Shown here in pieces: positions 30,903 through 39,894 of a stretch of DNA of 45,087 bases; the first letter of the stretch is position 1; each line of letters begins with the position of its first letter. The position numbers and the translations under genes are program-made. The notes under the pieces were generated by a model. The model ran no database searches, was not told the DNA's origin, and saw only the letters and a list, made by a program, of their open reading frames with translations. The stretch is from Oscillospiraceae bacterium (lineage in GTDB: Bacteria; Bacillota; Clostridia; Oscillospirales; CAG-272), in assembly GCA_015064125.1 (NCBI GenBank), contig SVSV01000003.1, forward strand, positions 1 to 45,087, in the 5' to 3' direction.

Positions 30903-32420
30903 ATGAACGAACAACAAAAGACCACAGAAATTACATTCGGATTCCTATTGGCGGTACTGCGTCGCCGCGTGATCTGGCTGGTGCTTGCACTGGTCATTGG
31001 CGCCGGTGGGGCGTTTGCCTTTACGAAATTGCTGCTTACCCCGACCTATTCCTCCACAGCCAAGTTTAAGGTGGAGAGTATAGTCGAGAACGGTAGTATG
31101 ATAAACAGCGGTTATCAGGTCGGTGCCGCCCTGTTTGCCGCCAACTACGCCGATGAGATCAATGGCAACGTATTTCTTGGAGAGGTATTAAGAGCATATA
31201 ACGAGCGCTTTGGTAAGGCACTTACCTCGAAGCAGCTTTCCAAAAAGCTCAATGCCACCGCTGACGGTGACCTTGCTCAATTTACCGTGAAGGTCACCTC
31301 GACCGATGCGCAGGAGGCCTATGATATTTTGTCTGTGGTGCAGGAGCTGGCACCGCAAATGCTGTTAAGCGACAGTGCGCGCACCTATATAAATATCAAG
31401 ATGATCAACTACGGTTCGCTTGATACTGTGCCTGATTCTCCCAACGTGCTTTTGAATACGGCTGTTGGCGGTGTGCTGCTGGTGGTATTGACCTACGCAT
31501 ACTTTTTCCTGCGCACCTTCCTTGATAAAACGGTTTATGACGCACAAAATCTGAAAGCCATCTGCAAGGACGTGCCTATTATCGGCTCGATCCCACAATG
31601 GTCTGCCAAAAAGCAGGAGGGTGGAAAGCGCCATATGCGTGAGACCTTTGACAACGCCCGTGACCCCAATCGTATTCAGCGTAATTATGAGGGTAGATTG
31701 CTGTCGGCTGATACTCCGTTTTCGCTTGCGGAGTCCTTCAGGACCCTGCGCACCAATCTGAGGTACGTGGGGCACGGGGATGATACGAGTCCCGTCTTTG
31801 GCATAACCTCAGGCTTTGCGGGTGCAGGCAAGAGCGTGGTGATCGCCAATGTGGCGATCAGCTTTGCTCAGCTTGGTAAGAAGGTATTGCTGATCGACGG
31901 CGACATGCGTTGCCCCGTGCAGCATAAGATCTTTTCGCTTAGCGCCGACCGTCACGGCCTTTCTGAGGTGCTGGCCGGTATCGAGCAAAAGCCCTTTGAA
32001 AATGCTGTCGTCAAGAATGCATATGAAAATCTTGACGTGCTTTCCTGCGGACATATCCCTCCTAACCCCTCCGAGCTGCTTTCGTCCGAGCGTATGCAGC
32101 AGCTTATTGCCGAGGCAAAGGCACAGTACGATTATGTATTTATCGATCTGCCTCCCATTCTGGAAACCTCTGACGCAAGCGTGGTGACCTCTGTCGTATC
32201 CACTTATATTCTGGTGGTGCGTGTAGGCTATTCTAAGATCCCCGCCGTTCAGGAGGTGGTGGAAACGATGCAGACGATGCATGCCAATATTGCGGGCTTT
32301 GTTTTGAATGATGTTGATGTAAAGGGTGCGCTTGGCTATTATCATTCCGGCTCACGTTACGGGTATTCAAGCCGATATGGTAAATACGCATACCGCGCCA
32401 AGGATACCAACAAGAATTAA
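30903..32420 (+). CDS. Wzz-BY-kinase fusion (polysaccharide tyrosine autokinase)
   Basis: 505-aa membrane protein controlling exopolysaccharide chain length and export. Wzz-like N-terminal domain with two transmembrane helices (about 17-40 and 175-197), then a cytoplasmic bacterial tyrosine kinase: Walker A GFAGAGKS, Walker A' VLLIDGDMR, Walker B YVFIDLPPI. The C-terminus has a tyrosine cluster (GYYHSGSRYGYSSRYGKYAY), the usual autophosphorylation tail. Fused modulator and kinase resemble Gram-negative Wzc rather than the usual split Gram-positive CapA/CapB. It follows the dehydratase by 8 bases. Confidence 0.93.
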   Translation: MNEQQKTTEITFGFLLAVLRRRVIWLVLALVIGAGGAFAFTKLLLTPTYSSTAKFKVESIVENGSMINSGYQVGAALFAANYADEINGNVFLGEVLRAYNERFGKALTSKQLSKKLNATADGDLAQFTVKVTSTDAQEAYDILSVVQELAPQMLLSDSARTYINIKMINYGSLDTVPDSPNVLLNTAVGGVLLVVLTYAYFFLRTFLDKTVYDAQNLKAICKDVPIIGSIPQWSAKKQEGGKRHMRETFDNARDPNRIQRNYEGRLLSADTPFSLAESFRTLRTNLRYVGHGDDTSPVFGITSGFAGAGKSVVIANVAISFAQLGKKVLLIDGDMRCPVQHKIFSLSADRHGLSEVLAGIEQKPFENAVVKNAYENLDVLSCGHIPPNPSELLSSERMQQLIAEAKAQYDYVFIDLPPILETSDASVVTSVVSTYILVVRVGYSKIPAVQEVVETMQTMHANIAGFVLNDVDVKGALGYYHSGSRYGYSSRYGKYAYRAKDTNKN

Positions 32421-32440
32421 ACTCCGTTGGAGGACAATAT

Positions 32441-33826
32441 ATGAAAACCCTGCTTTTCAAATACGGTGAGGTGCTGTATCGCGCAGGTCTTAGCCTTGCG
32501 GTGTTTTTCGTGGCGGTTTTCACCGGGGGCGAGACCAAAAAGCTCGTCCCCTTTGTCGTGGCGCTTTTGCTGCTGCTTTGCGTGGGGCTCTTTACGCAAA
32601 AAAACGTAAAGCTGCTGACCTTGCCGTTCTTACAGCTGACGCTGCTGCTTATTTTTTGTTACGATTCCTTTTCGGTGTTCATTGACTATATCTGGTTAGC
32701 ACCGATCGTCGTGGTGGCGCTGGGCTTTTATTTGTGGCGCACCAAGCCGCGCTTTGTGCGAGGACCAAGCCTTTGGCCCTTGATAGCGGTAAGTGTGGCA
32801 ACGCTGCTTGGCGGTGTCGGTATGATCCCTGCGGCAGATTATTTCCGCCCTGCCTCGATCATCTTTATGATGGGTCTTGGCCCGGGGCTGGTGCTGTCGT
32901 ATCTGATCATGAAGAATGAATATCGCGACGTTGCCGTGCGGGAGGGCTTTGCGCGCGATCTTCTATGGTGGGGCCTTACGGGTGCCGCTATCACGATGGC
33001 ATTTATAGCACCGAAATTTTTGGCAGTACGGGTGCTGCTTTTTGAGGATACGGTGCAGTGGAGCAACAATATATCCACGATGCTGATGATCGCCATGCCT
33101 GCCGCATTGATGCAAAAAAAACGTCACGTGGGGCATTATCTGCTGGCCGCCGTTATGTTTGGTGCGGTAGTGATGGTTGGCTCGCGCGGTGGCGTGGTGT
33201 TTATCGGCATTGAGCTGATCGCATGCTGCTTTTTTGCGTGGCGGCAGGAGACCAACCGCATCCTGCGCTTTTGCAACTGCTTTTATTTTGTTATGGCGTT
33301 GGCTGTGGCAGGATATCTTTCTTGGTTTATGCTTTCCAATGCCGAGGCGCTCGCTCTCGTGCGCCCGGGTGAGGCGCGTATATTACTGCTGCGGCGTGGC
33401 TTTGAGGATTTTTTGAAAAATCCACTGTTCGGCAGCGGCTTTGGTTACCGTGGCAATGTCGATCTGTATAACGGCACGCAGGGAACGATCGGCTGGTATC
33501 ACCTGTTTGTGGCACAGGTCGTCGGCGGTCTTGGTGTGTGTGGCGTGCTCGCGTGGGGGTATCAGCTTTACGTGCGCTTTTGTCTGGCCTGGCGCGCGCG
33601 CCGCGACAGAGAATGCGGCTTTGCGTTTTGCTATCTCGGGCTTTTCCTGATGTCAATGGTAAACCCCGGGGAATTTTGCCCCGTGCCGTATGCCTTCTTA
33701 GCGGTGTGCTTTTTTGCGTTGCTTGAGTGTCACCTTGAGGACAAGGGGGATGCGCTGCGTCACGATTTTTACACCCCGTGGAGGGGATTTTTCAAAAGAA
33801 AACAACAAAAAGCCGATTCCGCTTGA
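32441..33826 (+). CDS. O-antigen ligase / polysaccharide polymerase-like membrane protein
   Basis: 461 aa with about ten hydrophobic segments and a large loop before the C-terminal helices; the segment GSGFGYRGNVDLYNGTQGTIGWYHLF fits the Wzy_C/O-antigen ligase pattern. Probably polymerises or transfers the glycan in the same pathway as the preceding dehydratase and kinase. Start 32441 follows ttggagg. The stop lies inside the terminator stem. No glycosyltransferase or flippase gene is in this three-gene unit, so it must cooperate with genes elsewhere. Confidence 0.85.
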   Translation: MKTLLFKYGEVLYRAGLSLAVFFVAVFTGGETKKLVPFVVALLLLLCVGLFTQKNVKLLTLPFLQLTLLLIFCYDSFSVFIDYIWLAPIVVVALGFYLWRTKPRFVRGPSLWPLIAVSVATLLGGVGMIPAADYFRPASIIFMMGLGPGLVLSYLIMKNEYRDVAVREGFARDLLWWGLTGAAITMAFIAPKFLAVRVLLFEDTVQWSNNISTMLMIAMPAALMQKKRHVGHYLLAAVMFGAVVMVGSRGGVVFIGIELIACCFFAWRQETNRILRFCNCFYFVMALAVAGYLSWFMLSNAEALALVRPGEARILLLRRGFEDFLKNPLFGSGFGYRGNVDLYNGTQGTIGWYHLFVAQVVGGLGVCGVLAWGYQLYVRFCLAWRARRDRECGFAFCYLGLFLMSMVNPGEFCPVPYAFLAVCFFALLECHLEDKGDALRHDFYTPWRGFFKRKQQKADSA

Positions 33827-33845
33827 TCGCGGACTCGGCTTTTTT
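33807..33845. terminator. Bidirectional terminator overlapping the end of the polymerase gene
   Basis: aaaagccgattccgc / gcggactcggctttttt, one mismatch, 6-base loop; the left arm covers the stop codon of the plus-strand gene. T-runs fit both the exopolysaccharide unit and spoVT coming from the other side. Confidence 0.88.
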
Positions 33846-33855
33846 AACAGAACGC

Positions 33856-34431
33856 TCAGGTTTCCAATTGACGCCCAAGAAAGCTGGCGGCGGTTTGGAT
33901 CAGCTTGCTTTCAGCCTCGCTGACGGCGGCGGTGCGGCCTTGCTTGTCGGGCATTGCCAGAGAAATAACACATCCTACGATATCGCCCTCAGCCAGGATC
34001 GGCATCGCACAGTTCACTGTATGGCTGTCGCCCTCTGCCAGAACGGGCAGGCGCTCCATGCCCTCACGCCACACGTATAGCGTACGGCCCTCAATAATTT
34101 TTTCAAGGGCAGGGGAGAGCGTTTTTTCGTTATATTCCTTGCGCGGCACACCCGCTGCAGCGATCACGGCATCGCGATCGGAGATCACCACTGAGAGCGA
34201 GCAGGTCTTGTAAAGTGTTTCGGCATATTCGTCAGCAAACGAGGCAAGCTCCCCGATGGGGGAATATTTTTTCAAAATAATTTCCCCCTCTCGATTTGTA
34301 AATATTTCAAGCGGGTCGCCCTCGCGGATACGCATCGTGCGTCGGATCTCCTTGGGCAGCACCAAACGTCCCAGCTCGTCGCAGCGTCTGGTCACACCCG
34401 TAGAGCGTCTTGCAAATTCGGTTGATTTCAT
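33856..34431 (-). CDS. spoVT: SpoVT/AbrB-family sporulation regulator
   Basis: 191 aa. Start 34431 (AAGGAG seven bases upstream) gives MKSTEFARRSTGVTRRCDEL; the AbrB-type swapped-hairpin domain is TRRCDELGRLVLPKEIRRTM...IREGDPLEIFTNREGEIILKK, near identical to known SpoVT pattern. The rest (about 60-190) is a GAF-like domain. SpoVT regulates sigma-G genes in the forespore and supports a spore-forming ancestry. The N-terminus has about six extra residues relative to B. subtilis SpoVT. No clear sigma-A or sigma-G promoter was seen upstream. Confidence 0.92.
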   Translation of the reverse strand: MKSTEFARRSTGVTRRCDELGRLVLPKEIRRTMRIREGDPLEIFTNREGEIILKKYSPIGELASFADEYAETLYKTCSLSVVISDRDAVIAAAGVPRKEYNEKTLSPALEKIIEGRTLYVWREGMERLPVLAEGDSHTVNCAMPILAEGDIVGCVISLAMPDKQGRTAAVSEAESKLIQTAASFLGRQLET

Positions 34432-34446
34432 ATTAACTCCTTGTTT

Positions 34447-34470
34447 AGCCCCCAAACGGGGGGGCTTTTT
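34447..34470. other. GC hairpin in the spoVT 5' leader
   Basis: agccccc / gggggct with a short loop lies about 15 bases upstream of the spoVT start, close to its SD. On the plus strand it is followed by T5 and looks like a terminator facing serC, but no plus-strand gene ends here. It may act in spoVT translation. Confidence 0.5.
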
Positions 34471-34639
34471 GGTATTTTTGATCTCACGTCAAAGATATTG
34501 TTTGTAACAATGTGGGAAAATATCCATAGAAAACAATGGAAAAACCTGTGCCCACGTGAAAATTGCTGTTTGGCGATTTATACGAACGAAATGTGCTTGC
34601 AAGGGATGCTTTTTGTGAGATGTTTTTTTATGGGAATCC

Positions 34640-34668
34640 TTGACTTCAATTTTAAAAAGGTGTATAAT
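34640..34668 (+). promoter_or_regulatory. serC-serA promoter
   Basis: TTGACT, 17-base spacer, TATAAT, 58 bases before serC. SD aggaggt follows. Confidence 0.85.
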
Positions 34669-34725
34669 AAATTAAAATTTTATTTTGCGCTGACGCCTGT
34701 CAGCCATATATTCAGGAGGTTTGGT

Positions 34726-35817
34726 ATGAACAGAGTTTACAACTTTTCCGCAGGTCCCTCGATGCTTCCTCTGCCTGTGCTTGAAAAAGCGGCGGCTGAG
34801 CTGATCGCTTACGGCGATTCAGGCATGTCAGTAATGGAAATGTCACACCGATCTCCCGACTATGAAGCCATTATTGCAGATGCGGAAAAAATGCTGCGTG
34901 AGCTGATGAATATTCCCGATAATTACAAGGTGCTGTTTTTACAGGGTGGTGCCTCGTTGCAGTTTGCCGCTGTGCCGATGAATCTGATCGGTCGCACGGG
35001 CAAGGCGGATTACGTGGTGTCAGGCCAGTTTTCCGGCAAGGCCTATAAGGAGGCAGTGAAGATGGGCTACGACGTGGCTTGCGCTGCCAGCAGCAAGGAG
35101 GATAACTTCGACCATATTCCGGCGCTGACGCGTGATATGTTCCGCCCCGATGCCTCTTACGTGCATATTTGTTATAACAATACGATCTACGGTACCAAAT
35201 ATGCCGACATTCCCGATACGGGTGATATCCCGCTGGTTACTGATATGTCCTCTTGCATTTTGTCTGAGCCTGTTGACGTCAGCCGCTTTGGCGTTATTTA
35301 TGCAGGTGCGCAAAAGAATATGGCACCCGCAGGCCTTACTGTAGTGATCGTTCGCGAGGATCTGCTCGAATATGCCGATCCCAAGATGCCTACGGTCATG
35401 GAATGGAAGACGATGGCTGAAAACGGATCGATGTATAACACGCCCCCCTGCTATACGATCTATGTGGCTAAGCTTGTATATGAGTGGTTGCTCTCGATCG
35501 GCGGCCTTGAGGCTATGAAAAAGCATAACGTGGAGAAGGCCGGTATGCTTTATGATTATCTTGACAGCCAAAATTATTATCTTGCTCCTGTGAAAAAGGA
35601 AAGCCGTTCCATGATGAACGTGACCTTTGTGACGGGTGATGCAGAGCTTGACAAAAAGTTTGCCAAGGAGGCTGCCGCTGCCGGCTTGAAGAACCTCAAG
35701 GGTCATCGCTCGGTGGGCGGTATGCGTGCCTCTATTTACAATGCAATGCCCACAGAGGGCGTTATGGCACTGGTGGCATTTATGAAAAAATTTGCCGCCG
35801 AAAACCCCAAGGCCTGA
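34726..35817 (+). CDS. serC: Phosphoserine aminotransferase
   Basis: 363-aa PLP enzyme converting 3-phosphohydroxypyruvate and glutamate to phosphoserine. N-terminus NRVYNFSAGPSMLP, the PLP-Lys in IYAGAQKNMAPAG and C-terminal GHRSVGGMRASIYNAMP are all standard. Start 34726 has AGGAGG nine bases upstream; a much longer in-frame extension runs through the promoter and is discarded. It comes just before serA; serB is not in the window. Confidence 0.98.
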   Translation: MNRVYNFSAGPSMLPLPVLEKAAAELIAYGDSGMSVMEMSHRSPDYEAIIADAEKMLRELMNIPDNYKVLFLQGGASLQFAAVPMNLIGRTGKADYVVSGQFSGKAYKEAVKMGYDVACAASSKEDNFDHIPALTRDMFRPDASYVHICYNNTIYGTKYADIPDTGDIPLVTDMSSCILSEPVDVSRFGVIYAGAQKNMAPAGLTVVIVREDLLEYADPKMPTVMEWKTMAENGSMYNTPPCYTIYVAKLVYEWLLSIGGLEAMKKHNVEKAGMLYDYLDSQNYYLAPVKKESRSMMNVTFVTGDAELDKKFAKEAAAAGLKNLKGHRSVGGMRASIYNAMPTEGVMALVAFMKKFAAENPKA

Positions 35818-35828
35818 AAGGAACTGAT

Positions 35829-36998
35829 ATGAACAATATTCTTTTGATGAATAAGATCGCAAAGGTCGGCACTGACCGCCTTGATAAGGATCTTTATGTT
35901 TGCGGTGCCGACGTGGAAAGCCCTGTTGGCATCATGGTGCGCTCTGCGAAGCTGCACGACATGACCTTTAACCCCGAGCTTCTGGCAATCGCCCGCGCAG
36001 GGGCAGGTGTCAATAATATTCCTGTGGCACGCTGCGCCGAGGAGGGCATTGTGGTCTTTAATACGCCCGGTGCGAATGCAAACGGCGTCAAGGAGCTGGC
36101 TATTTGCGCGATGCTCCTTGCCTCGCGTGATATTATCGGGGGTGTAAGCTGGGCAAGATCCCTGGCAGGCACGGCTGACGTTGCCAAGCAGGTCGAGGCG
36201 GGCAAGGCAAAATTTGCAGGCACAGAGCTGCGCGGCAAGACCCTTGGCGTGATCGGCCTTGGCGCGATCGGCGGTCTGGTGGCAAATGCTGCGGTCAAGC
36301 TTGGGATGAGGGTGGTCGGCTGTGACCCGTACCTGTCGGTTGCGGGTGCTTGGAATCTTGACCATCATATCGTAAAGGCCGCTACCTATGAAGAGGTGTA
36401 TGCCGTTGCTGATTATATCACGTTGCACGTGCCCGCTACCGAAACCACAACGGGTATGATCAATGCCCAAACGATCGTCTCGATGAAAAAGGGTGTGAAG
36501 ATCATTAACCTGGCGCGCGCGGAGCTGGTGAATGCCGCTGATCTTGCCGTGGCGCTTGAGAGCGGTGCCGTATCTGCGTACGTGACTGATTTTCCGACCG
36601 AGGAAACTGTGGCTATGCCACAGGTCGTGGTGATCCCTCACCTTGGTGGCTCGACCGAGGAGGCCGAGGAAAACTGCGCCGTGATGGCTGCTGATGAGCT
36701 TGACGAGTATATCCGCTACGGCAATATCCGCAACAGCGTGAATTATCCCGCAGCCACTATGCCCGTATCTGCTACCTCGCGTGTTTGCGTGCTGCACGCA
36801 AACGTGCCTGCTGTGCTTGCCAATATCTCTTCGGTGATGGCAAAGGACGGCATCAACATTGAAAATCTGCTCAATAAGTCTAAGGGTGAAAACGCATATA
36901 CCATTCTTGAGGTCAACGGTCCCGTGACCGAGAAGGTGGAGTGCGATATTGCTGCGCTTGAGGGTGTACGCCGTGTGCGTACCATTCGCTTTTCCTGA
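35829..36998 (+). CDS. serA: D-3-phosphoglycerate dehydrogenase
   Basis: 389 aa, first step of serine synthesis. NAD-binding GLGAIGGLVANAAVKLGM, catalytic stretch with the H of PHLGGSTEEAEENC, and a C-terminal ACT domain (ANVPAVLANISSVMAKDGINI) that usually binds serine for feedback control. It is of the short form without the intervening domain. 11 bases after serC; the pair ends with the terminator at 37016-37051. Confidence 0.97.
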   Translation: MNNILLMNKIAKVGTDRLDKDLYVCGADVESPVGIMVRSAKLHDMTFNPELLAIARAGAGVNNIPVARCAEEGIVVFNTPGANANGVKELAICAMLLASRDIIGGVSWARSLAGTADVAKQVEAGKAKFAGTELRGKTLGVIGLGAIGGLVANAAVKLGMRVVGCDPYLSVAGAWNLDHHIVKAATYEEVYAVADYITLHVPATETTTGMINAQTIVSMKKGVKIINLARAELVNAADLAVALESGAVSAYVTDFPTEETVAMPQVVVIPHLGGSTEEAEENCAVMAADELDEYIRYGNIRNSVNYPAATMPVSATSRVCVLHANVPAVLANISSVMAKDGINIENLLNKSKGENAYTILEVNGPVTEKVECDIAALEGVRRVRTIRFS

Positions 36999-37015
36999 TA
37001 AAATGTAAAAGCCGG

Positions 37016-37051
37016 AAAACCGCAAAACGGGGTACCCGTTTTGCGGTTTTT
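37016..37051 (+). terminator. serC-serA terminator
   Basis: aaaaccgcaaaacgg / ccgttttgcggttttt hairpin with short loop and T-run. Confidence 0.9.
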
Positions 37052-37056
37052 GACAT

Positions 37057-37090
37057 AAAAAAGCCGATGGCAGAGCCATCGGCTTTTTTA
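37057..37090. terminator. Second terminator, serving pnp on the minus strand
   Basis: aaaaaagccgatgg / ccatcggctttttt with loop cagag; perfect arms and A/T tails on both sides, between the convergent serA and pnp genes. Confidence 0.9.
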
Positions 37091-37113
37091 TGTCTTCATG
37101 ATGAATGGGAGGA

Positions 37114-39237
37114 TCAGTCAAGAGCGTCCTTGATCGAGAACTCCATGCGGTTCTTCTTCTGATCAAAGCCCATATATTTTACCTTTACGGTATCGCCCAT
37201 CTTCAAAACGTCCTCAACCTTGTCGATGCGGGTCTTGGCGATCTTGGAGATGTGTACCATGCACTCCTTGCCGGGCAGATATTCCACAAAGCAGCCGAAC
37301 TCCTTGATGCCCGTAACCTTACCGGTGAATACGGTGCCGACCTCGGGGTCGTAAGCGATGGCGGCAATGGCAGCACGTGCCTTGTCAGCGCTTTCGCCGT
37401 TGATGGCGGCAATGCGAATGGTGCCGTCGTCCTCAATGTCGATCTTGGCGCCCGACTCAGCGGTGATCTTCTGAATGACAGCGCCACCCTTGCCGATGAC
37501 CTCGCGGATCTTGTCGGGGTCGATCTTCATGGTGGTCATCTTGGGTGCGTACTTGGAAACCTCGGTGCGCGGACCGGGAATTGCCTTAAGAAGGACCTCG
37601 TCAATGATATAGTCACGGCCCTTGTGGGTCATAGCAAGTGCAGCCTTGATGATCTCGGGCGTCAGACCGTCGACCTTCAGGTCCATCTGGATAGAGGTGA
37701 TACCCTTGTGGGTGCCTGCTACCTTGAAGTCCATATCGCCGTAAAAGTCTTCAAGACCCTGAATGTCCATCATAACGTCCCAAGAGCCGTCCTCAGCGGT
37801 GATCAGGCCGCAGGAAATACCGGCAACGGGAGCCTTGATCGGCACGCCTGCGTCCATGAGTGCGAGCGTAGAGCCGCAAACAGAGCCCTGCGAGGTAGAG
37901 CCGTTGGAGGATACCACGTCGGATACAAGGCGAATGGCGTAGGGGAATTCCTCCTCGGAGGGAAGAACGGGCACCAAGGAGCGCTCAGCCAGTGCACCGT
38001 GACCGATCTCACGACGGCCGGGGCTACGGGTGGACTTTGCCTCACCGGTAGAGAAGCCGGGCATGTTATAGTGGTGCATATAGCGCTTGCTGGTCTCGCT
38101 GTCGATGCCGTCAAGCATCTGTGCCTCACCCAGGGTGCCGAGGGTAGCGGCGGTCATGACCTGCGTTTGGCCACGGGTGAAAAGGCCCGAGCCGTGTACG
38201 CGGGGCAGAAGCGAAACCTCAGCGGCAAGGGGACGGATCTCGTCCATACGGCGACCGTCAACACGCTTCTTGTCAACGAGGAGCCAACGGCGAACGATCT
38301 TCTTTTGCATCTTGTAAAGAAGCTCCTCCATCATGCCGGAAAGGCCCTCGTACTTCTCGGAGAACTTCTCGACGATGGCGTCGTAGATGGGGGCGATGCG
38401 CGCATCACGCACGGTCTTGTCGTCGGTGTCAAGAGCGACCATAAGGTCCTTCTCGCAGAAGGCAAAGATCTCATCGAACATGTCGTGATCAAGCTCGCAG
38501 GAGGGATATTCAAACTTAGGCTTGCCGATCTCGTCAACGATGGCGTTGATGAATACCAGCAGGTCCTTGATCTCACGGTGTGCCAGCATAATAGCATCGT
38601 ACATCGTGTCGTCGTCAACCTGATTGGCGCCTGCCTCGATCATAACCACCTTCTTCATAGAAGCGGCAACGGTCAGCTGCATATCGCTTACCTTCTGCTG
38701 CTCCTCGGTGGGGTTGATGATCAGCTTGCCGTCAAGGAGACCTACGTGCACGCCGCCGATCGGGCCGTTCCACGGAATATCCGAGATCGAAAGGGCGATG
38801 GAAGCGCCGATCATAGCGGTTACCTCGGGTGCGCACTCGGGGTCAACCGACATCACGGTGAGGGTCAGAGCTACGTCGTTGCGCAGATCCTTGGGGAACA
38901 GGGGGCGAATGGGGCGGTCGATCACACGGGAGGTGAGAACGGCCTTTTCAGAGGGCTTACCCTCGCGCTTGAGGTAGCCACCGGGGATCTTGCCTGCGGC
39001 GTACATTCTCTCGTCATAGTCAACCGAGAGGGGCAGGAAATCGATGCCGTCACGAGGACGAACCGATGCGGTAGCACAGCAAAGGATAGCGGTTTCGCCG
39101 TAGCGAATAAGGCAAGAGCCGTTAGCGAGCCCTGCCATTTTGCCGGTCTCAACAACCAGCGGACGACCTGCCAGCGTGTAGCGGAAGGTTTTGTAGTTTT
39201 TGAACACCATAGGGGTGCTCACTGCATTTTCGGACAT
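37114..39237 (-). CDS. pnp: Polynucleotide phosphorylase
   Basis: 707-aa 3'-5' phosphorolytic exoribonuclease of the RNA degradosome. Two RNase PH domains (early IRYGETAILCCATAS; second GQTQVMTAATLGT and KSTRSPGRREIGHG), a KH domain with the GXXG loop IGKGGAVIQKI, and a C-terminal S1 domain (GTVFTGKVTGIKEFGCFVEYLPG). All usual parts are present. SD ggagga lies 9 bases before ATG. It follows rpsO as in most bacteria; the leader holds a long hairpin. Confidence 0.98.
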   Translation of the reverse strand: MSENAVSTPMVFKNYKTFRYTLAGRPLVVETGKMAGLANGSCLIRYGETAILCCATASVRPRDGIDFLPLSVDYDERMYAAGKIPGGYLKREGKPSEKAVLTSRVIDRPIRPLFPKDLRNDVALTLTVMSVDPECAPEVTAMIGASIALSISDIPWNGPIGGVHVGLLDGKLIINPTEEQQKVSDMQLTVAASMKKVVMIEAGANQVDDDTMYDAIMLAHREIKDLLVFINAIVDEIGKPKFEYPSCELDHDMFDEIFAFCEKDLMVALDTDDKTVRDARIAPIYDAIVEKFSEKYEGLSGMMEELLYKMQKKIVRRWLLVDKKRVDGRRMDEIRPLAAEVSLLPRVHGSGLFTRGQTQVMTAATLGTLGEAQMLDGIDSETSKRYMHHYNMPGFSTGEAKSTRSPGRREIGHGALAERSLVPVLPSEEEFPYAIRLVSDVVSSNGSTSQGSVCGSTLALMDAGVPIKAPVAGISCGLITAEDGSWDVMMDIQGLEDFYGDMDFKVAGTHKGITSIQMDLKVDGLTPEIIKAALAMTHKGRDYIIDEVLLKAIPGPRTEVSKYAPKMTTMKIDPDKIREVIGKGGAVIQKITAESGAKIDIEDDGTIRIAAINGESADKARAAIAAIAYDPEVGTVFTGKVTGIKEFGCFVEYLPGKECMVHISKIAKTRIDKVEDVLKMGDTVKVKYMGFDQKKNRMEFSIKDALD

Positions 39238-39265
39238 TTTGTTTTCCTCCGTTTTAATATTTTCA

Positions 39266-39342
39266 CCTGCGCAGGTTTAACAATTAGCTGCACGTCCGAG
39301 CGCCCCTCGGGCGCATAGCTAACTGTTAAAACGTAACGCAGG
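39266..39342 (-). other. Long hairpin in the pnp leader
   Basis: Minus-strand RNA pairs cctgcg (39337-39342) with cgcagg (39266-39271) and ttttaacagttagct with agctaattgttaaa; the one mismatch is a G-U pair only on this strand. An inner GC hairpin (gcgcccgaggggcgc) caps it. It recalls the RNase III-processed pnp leader of E. coli, where PNPase represses itself. A role here is inferred from position and structure. Confidence 0.6.
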
Positions 39343-39372
39343 AGAATGTTTTTTGTGTGGTGAAAAGCGCAA

Positions 39373-39416
39373 ACGGGAGCGTGGAGTGAGGCAAGGGCCC
39401 CACTCCGCACTCCCGT
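39373..39416 (-). terminator. rpsO terminator (partial read-through to pnp expected)
   Basis: acgggagtgcggagtgggg pairs with cctcactccacgctcccgt in minus-strand RNA; tttgcgctttt follows, an imperfect T-tract. pnp has no clear promoter of its own, so read-through is likely. Confidence 0.75.
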
Positions 39417-39421
39417 AAAGA

Positions 39422-39688
39422 TTACTTGCGCAGGTTCAGCTTCTCGATGATCGCGCGGTAACGCTCGATATCGTTCTTCTGCAGGTAGCCGAGAAGATTA
39501 CGTCTGTGACCGATCATCTTCAGCATGCCGCGGCGGCTGTGGTGGTCTTTGTGGTTGGCCTTGAGGTGCTCGGTAAGAGCATTGATGCGATGGGTAAGGA
39601 TCGCGATCTGGACCTCGGGGGAACCGGTGTCACCCTCGTGGGTGGCGTACTGCGCAATAATAGCTTGCTTTTCGTCTTGCTTCAACAT
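39422..39688 (-). CDS. rpsO: 30S ribosomal protein S15
   Basis: 88 aa, full length. Contains the S15 signature [42 protein letters not shown]. It binds 16S rRNA in the small subunit. The leader between promoter and start has two short hairpins and may allow S15 autoregulation. Confidence 0.98.
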   Translation of the reverse strand: MLKQDEKQAIIAQYATHEGDTGSPEVQIAILTHRINALTEHLKANHKDHHSRRGMLKMIGHRRNLLGYLQKNDIERYRAIIEKLNLRK

Positions 39689-39784
39689 GGTATTTTCACC
39701 TTTCTTTTATTACAGCGCGATCCCAGCAACAGGCTGGTGAATGCCGATGACGGCGTTATCCTGTGACCGAGAAGGCGTCATGCG
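39689..39784 (-). promoter_or_regulatory. Structured rpsO leader, possible S15 autoregulatory element
   Basis: The leader RNA can form ccagcctgttgctgg and a ccgtcatcgg stem just upstream of the SD aaggtg. S15 leaders with unrelated structures are known in several lineages. This is a candidate only. Confidence 0.4.
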
Positions 39785-39790
39785 GAGGAT

Positions 39791-39819
39791 ATTATACCAC
39801 AATCCCTTCCATTTGTAAA
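39791..39819 (-). promoter_or_regulatory. rpsO-pnp promoter
   Basis: Minus-strand TTTACA, 17-base spacer, TATAAT, about 100 bases before rpsO. Confidence 0.85.
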
Positions 39820-39894
39820 GGCTTTTTGGAAATTTTTTTATTTTATTTATATATAAACGTGCTTTTCCCGCAGTCGGGGGAATCGGTGAGGGTG

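Noticed and set aside
34441..34725. Upstream extension of serC to 34441
   Set aside because: Crosses the serC promoter; the SD points to 34726.
35736..37166. 476-codon minus-strand frame opposite serA
   Set aside because: Antisense shadow of serA without an SD; crosses two terminators.
37105..39318. 737-codon open frame on the plus strand opposite pnp
   Set aside because: Mirror of pnp codons; lacks SD and recognisable domains.
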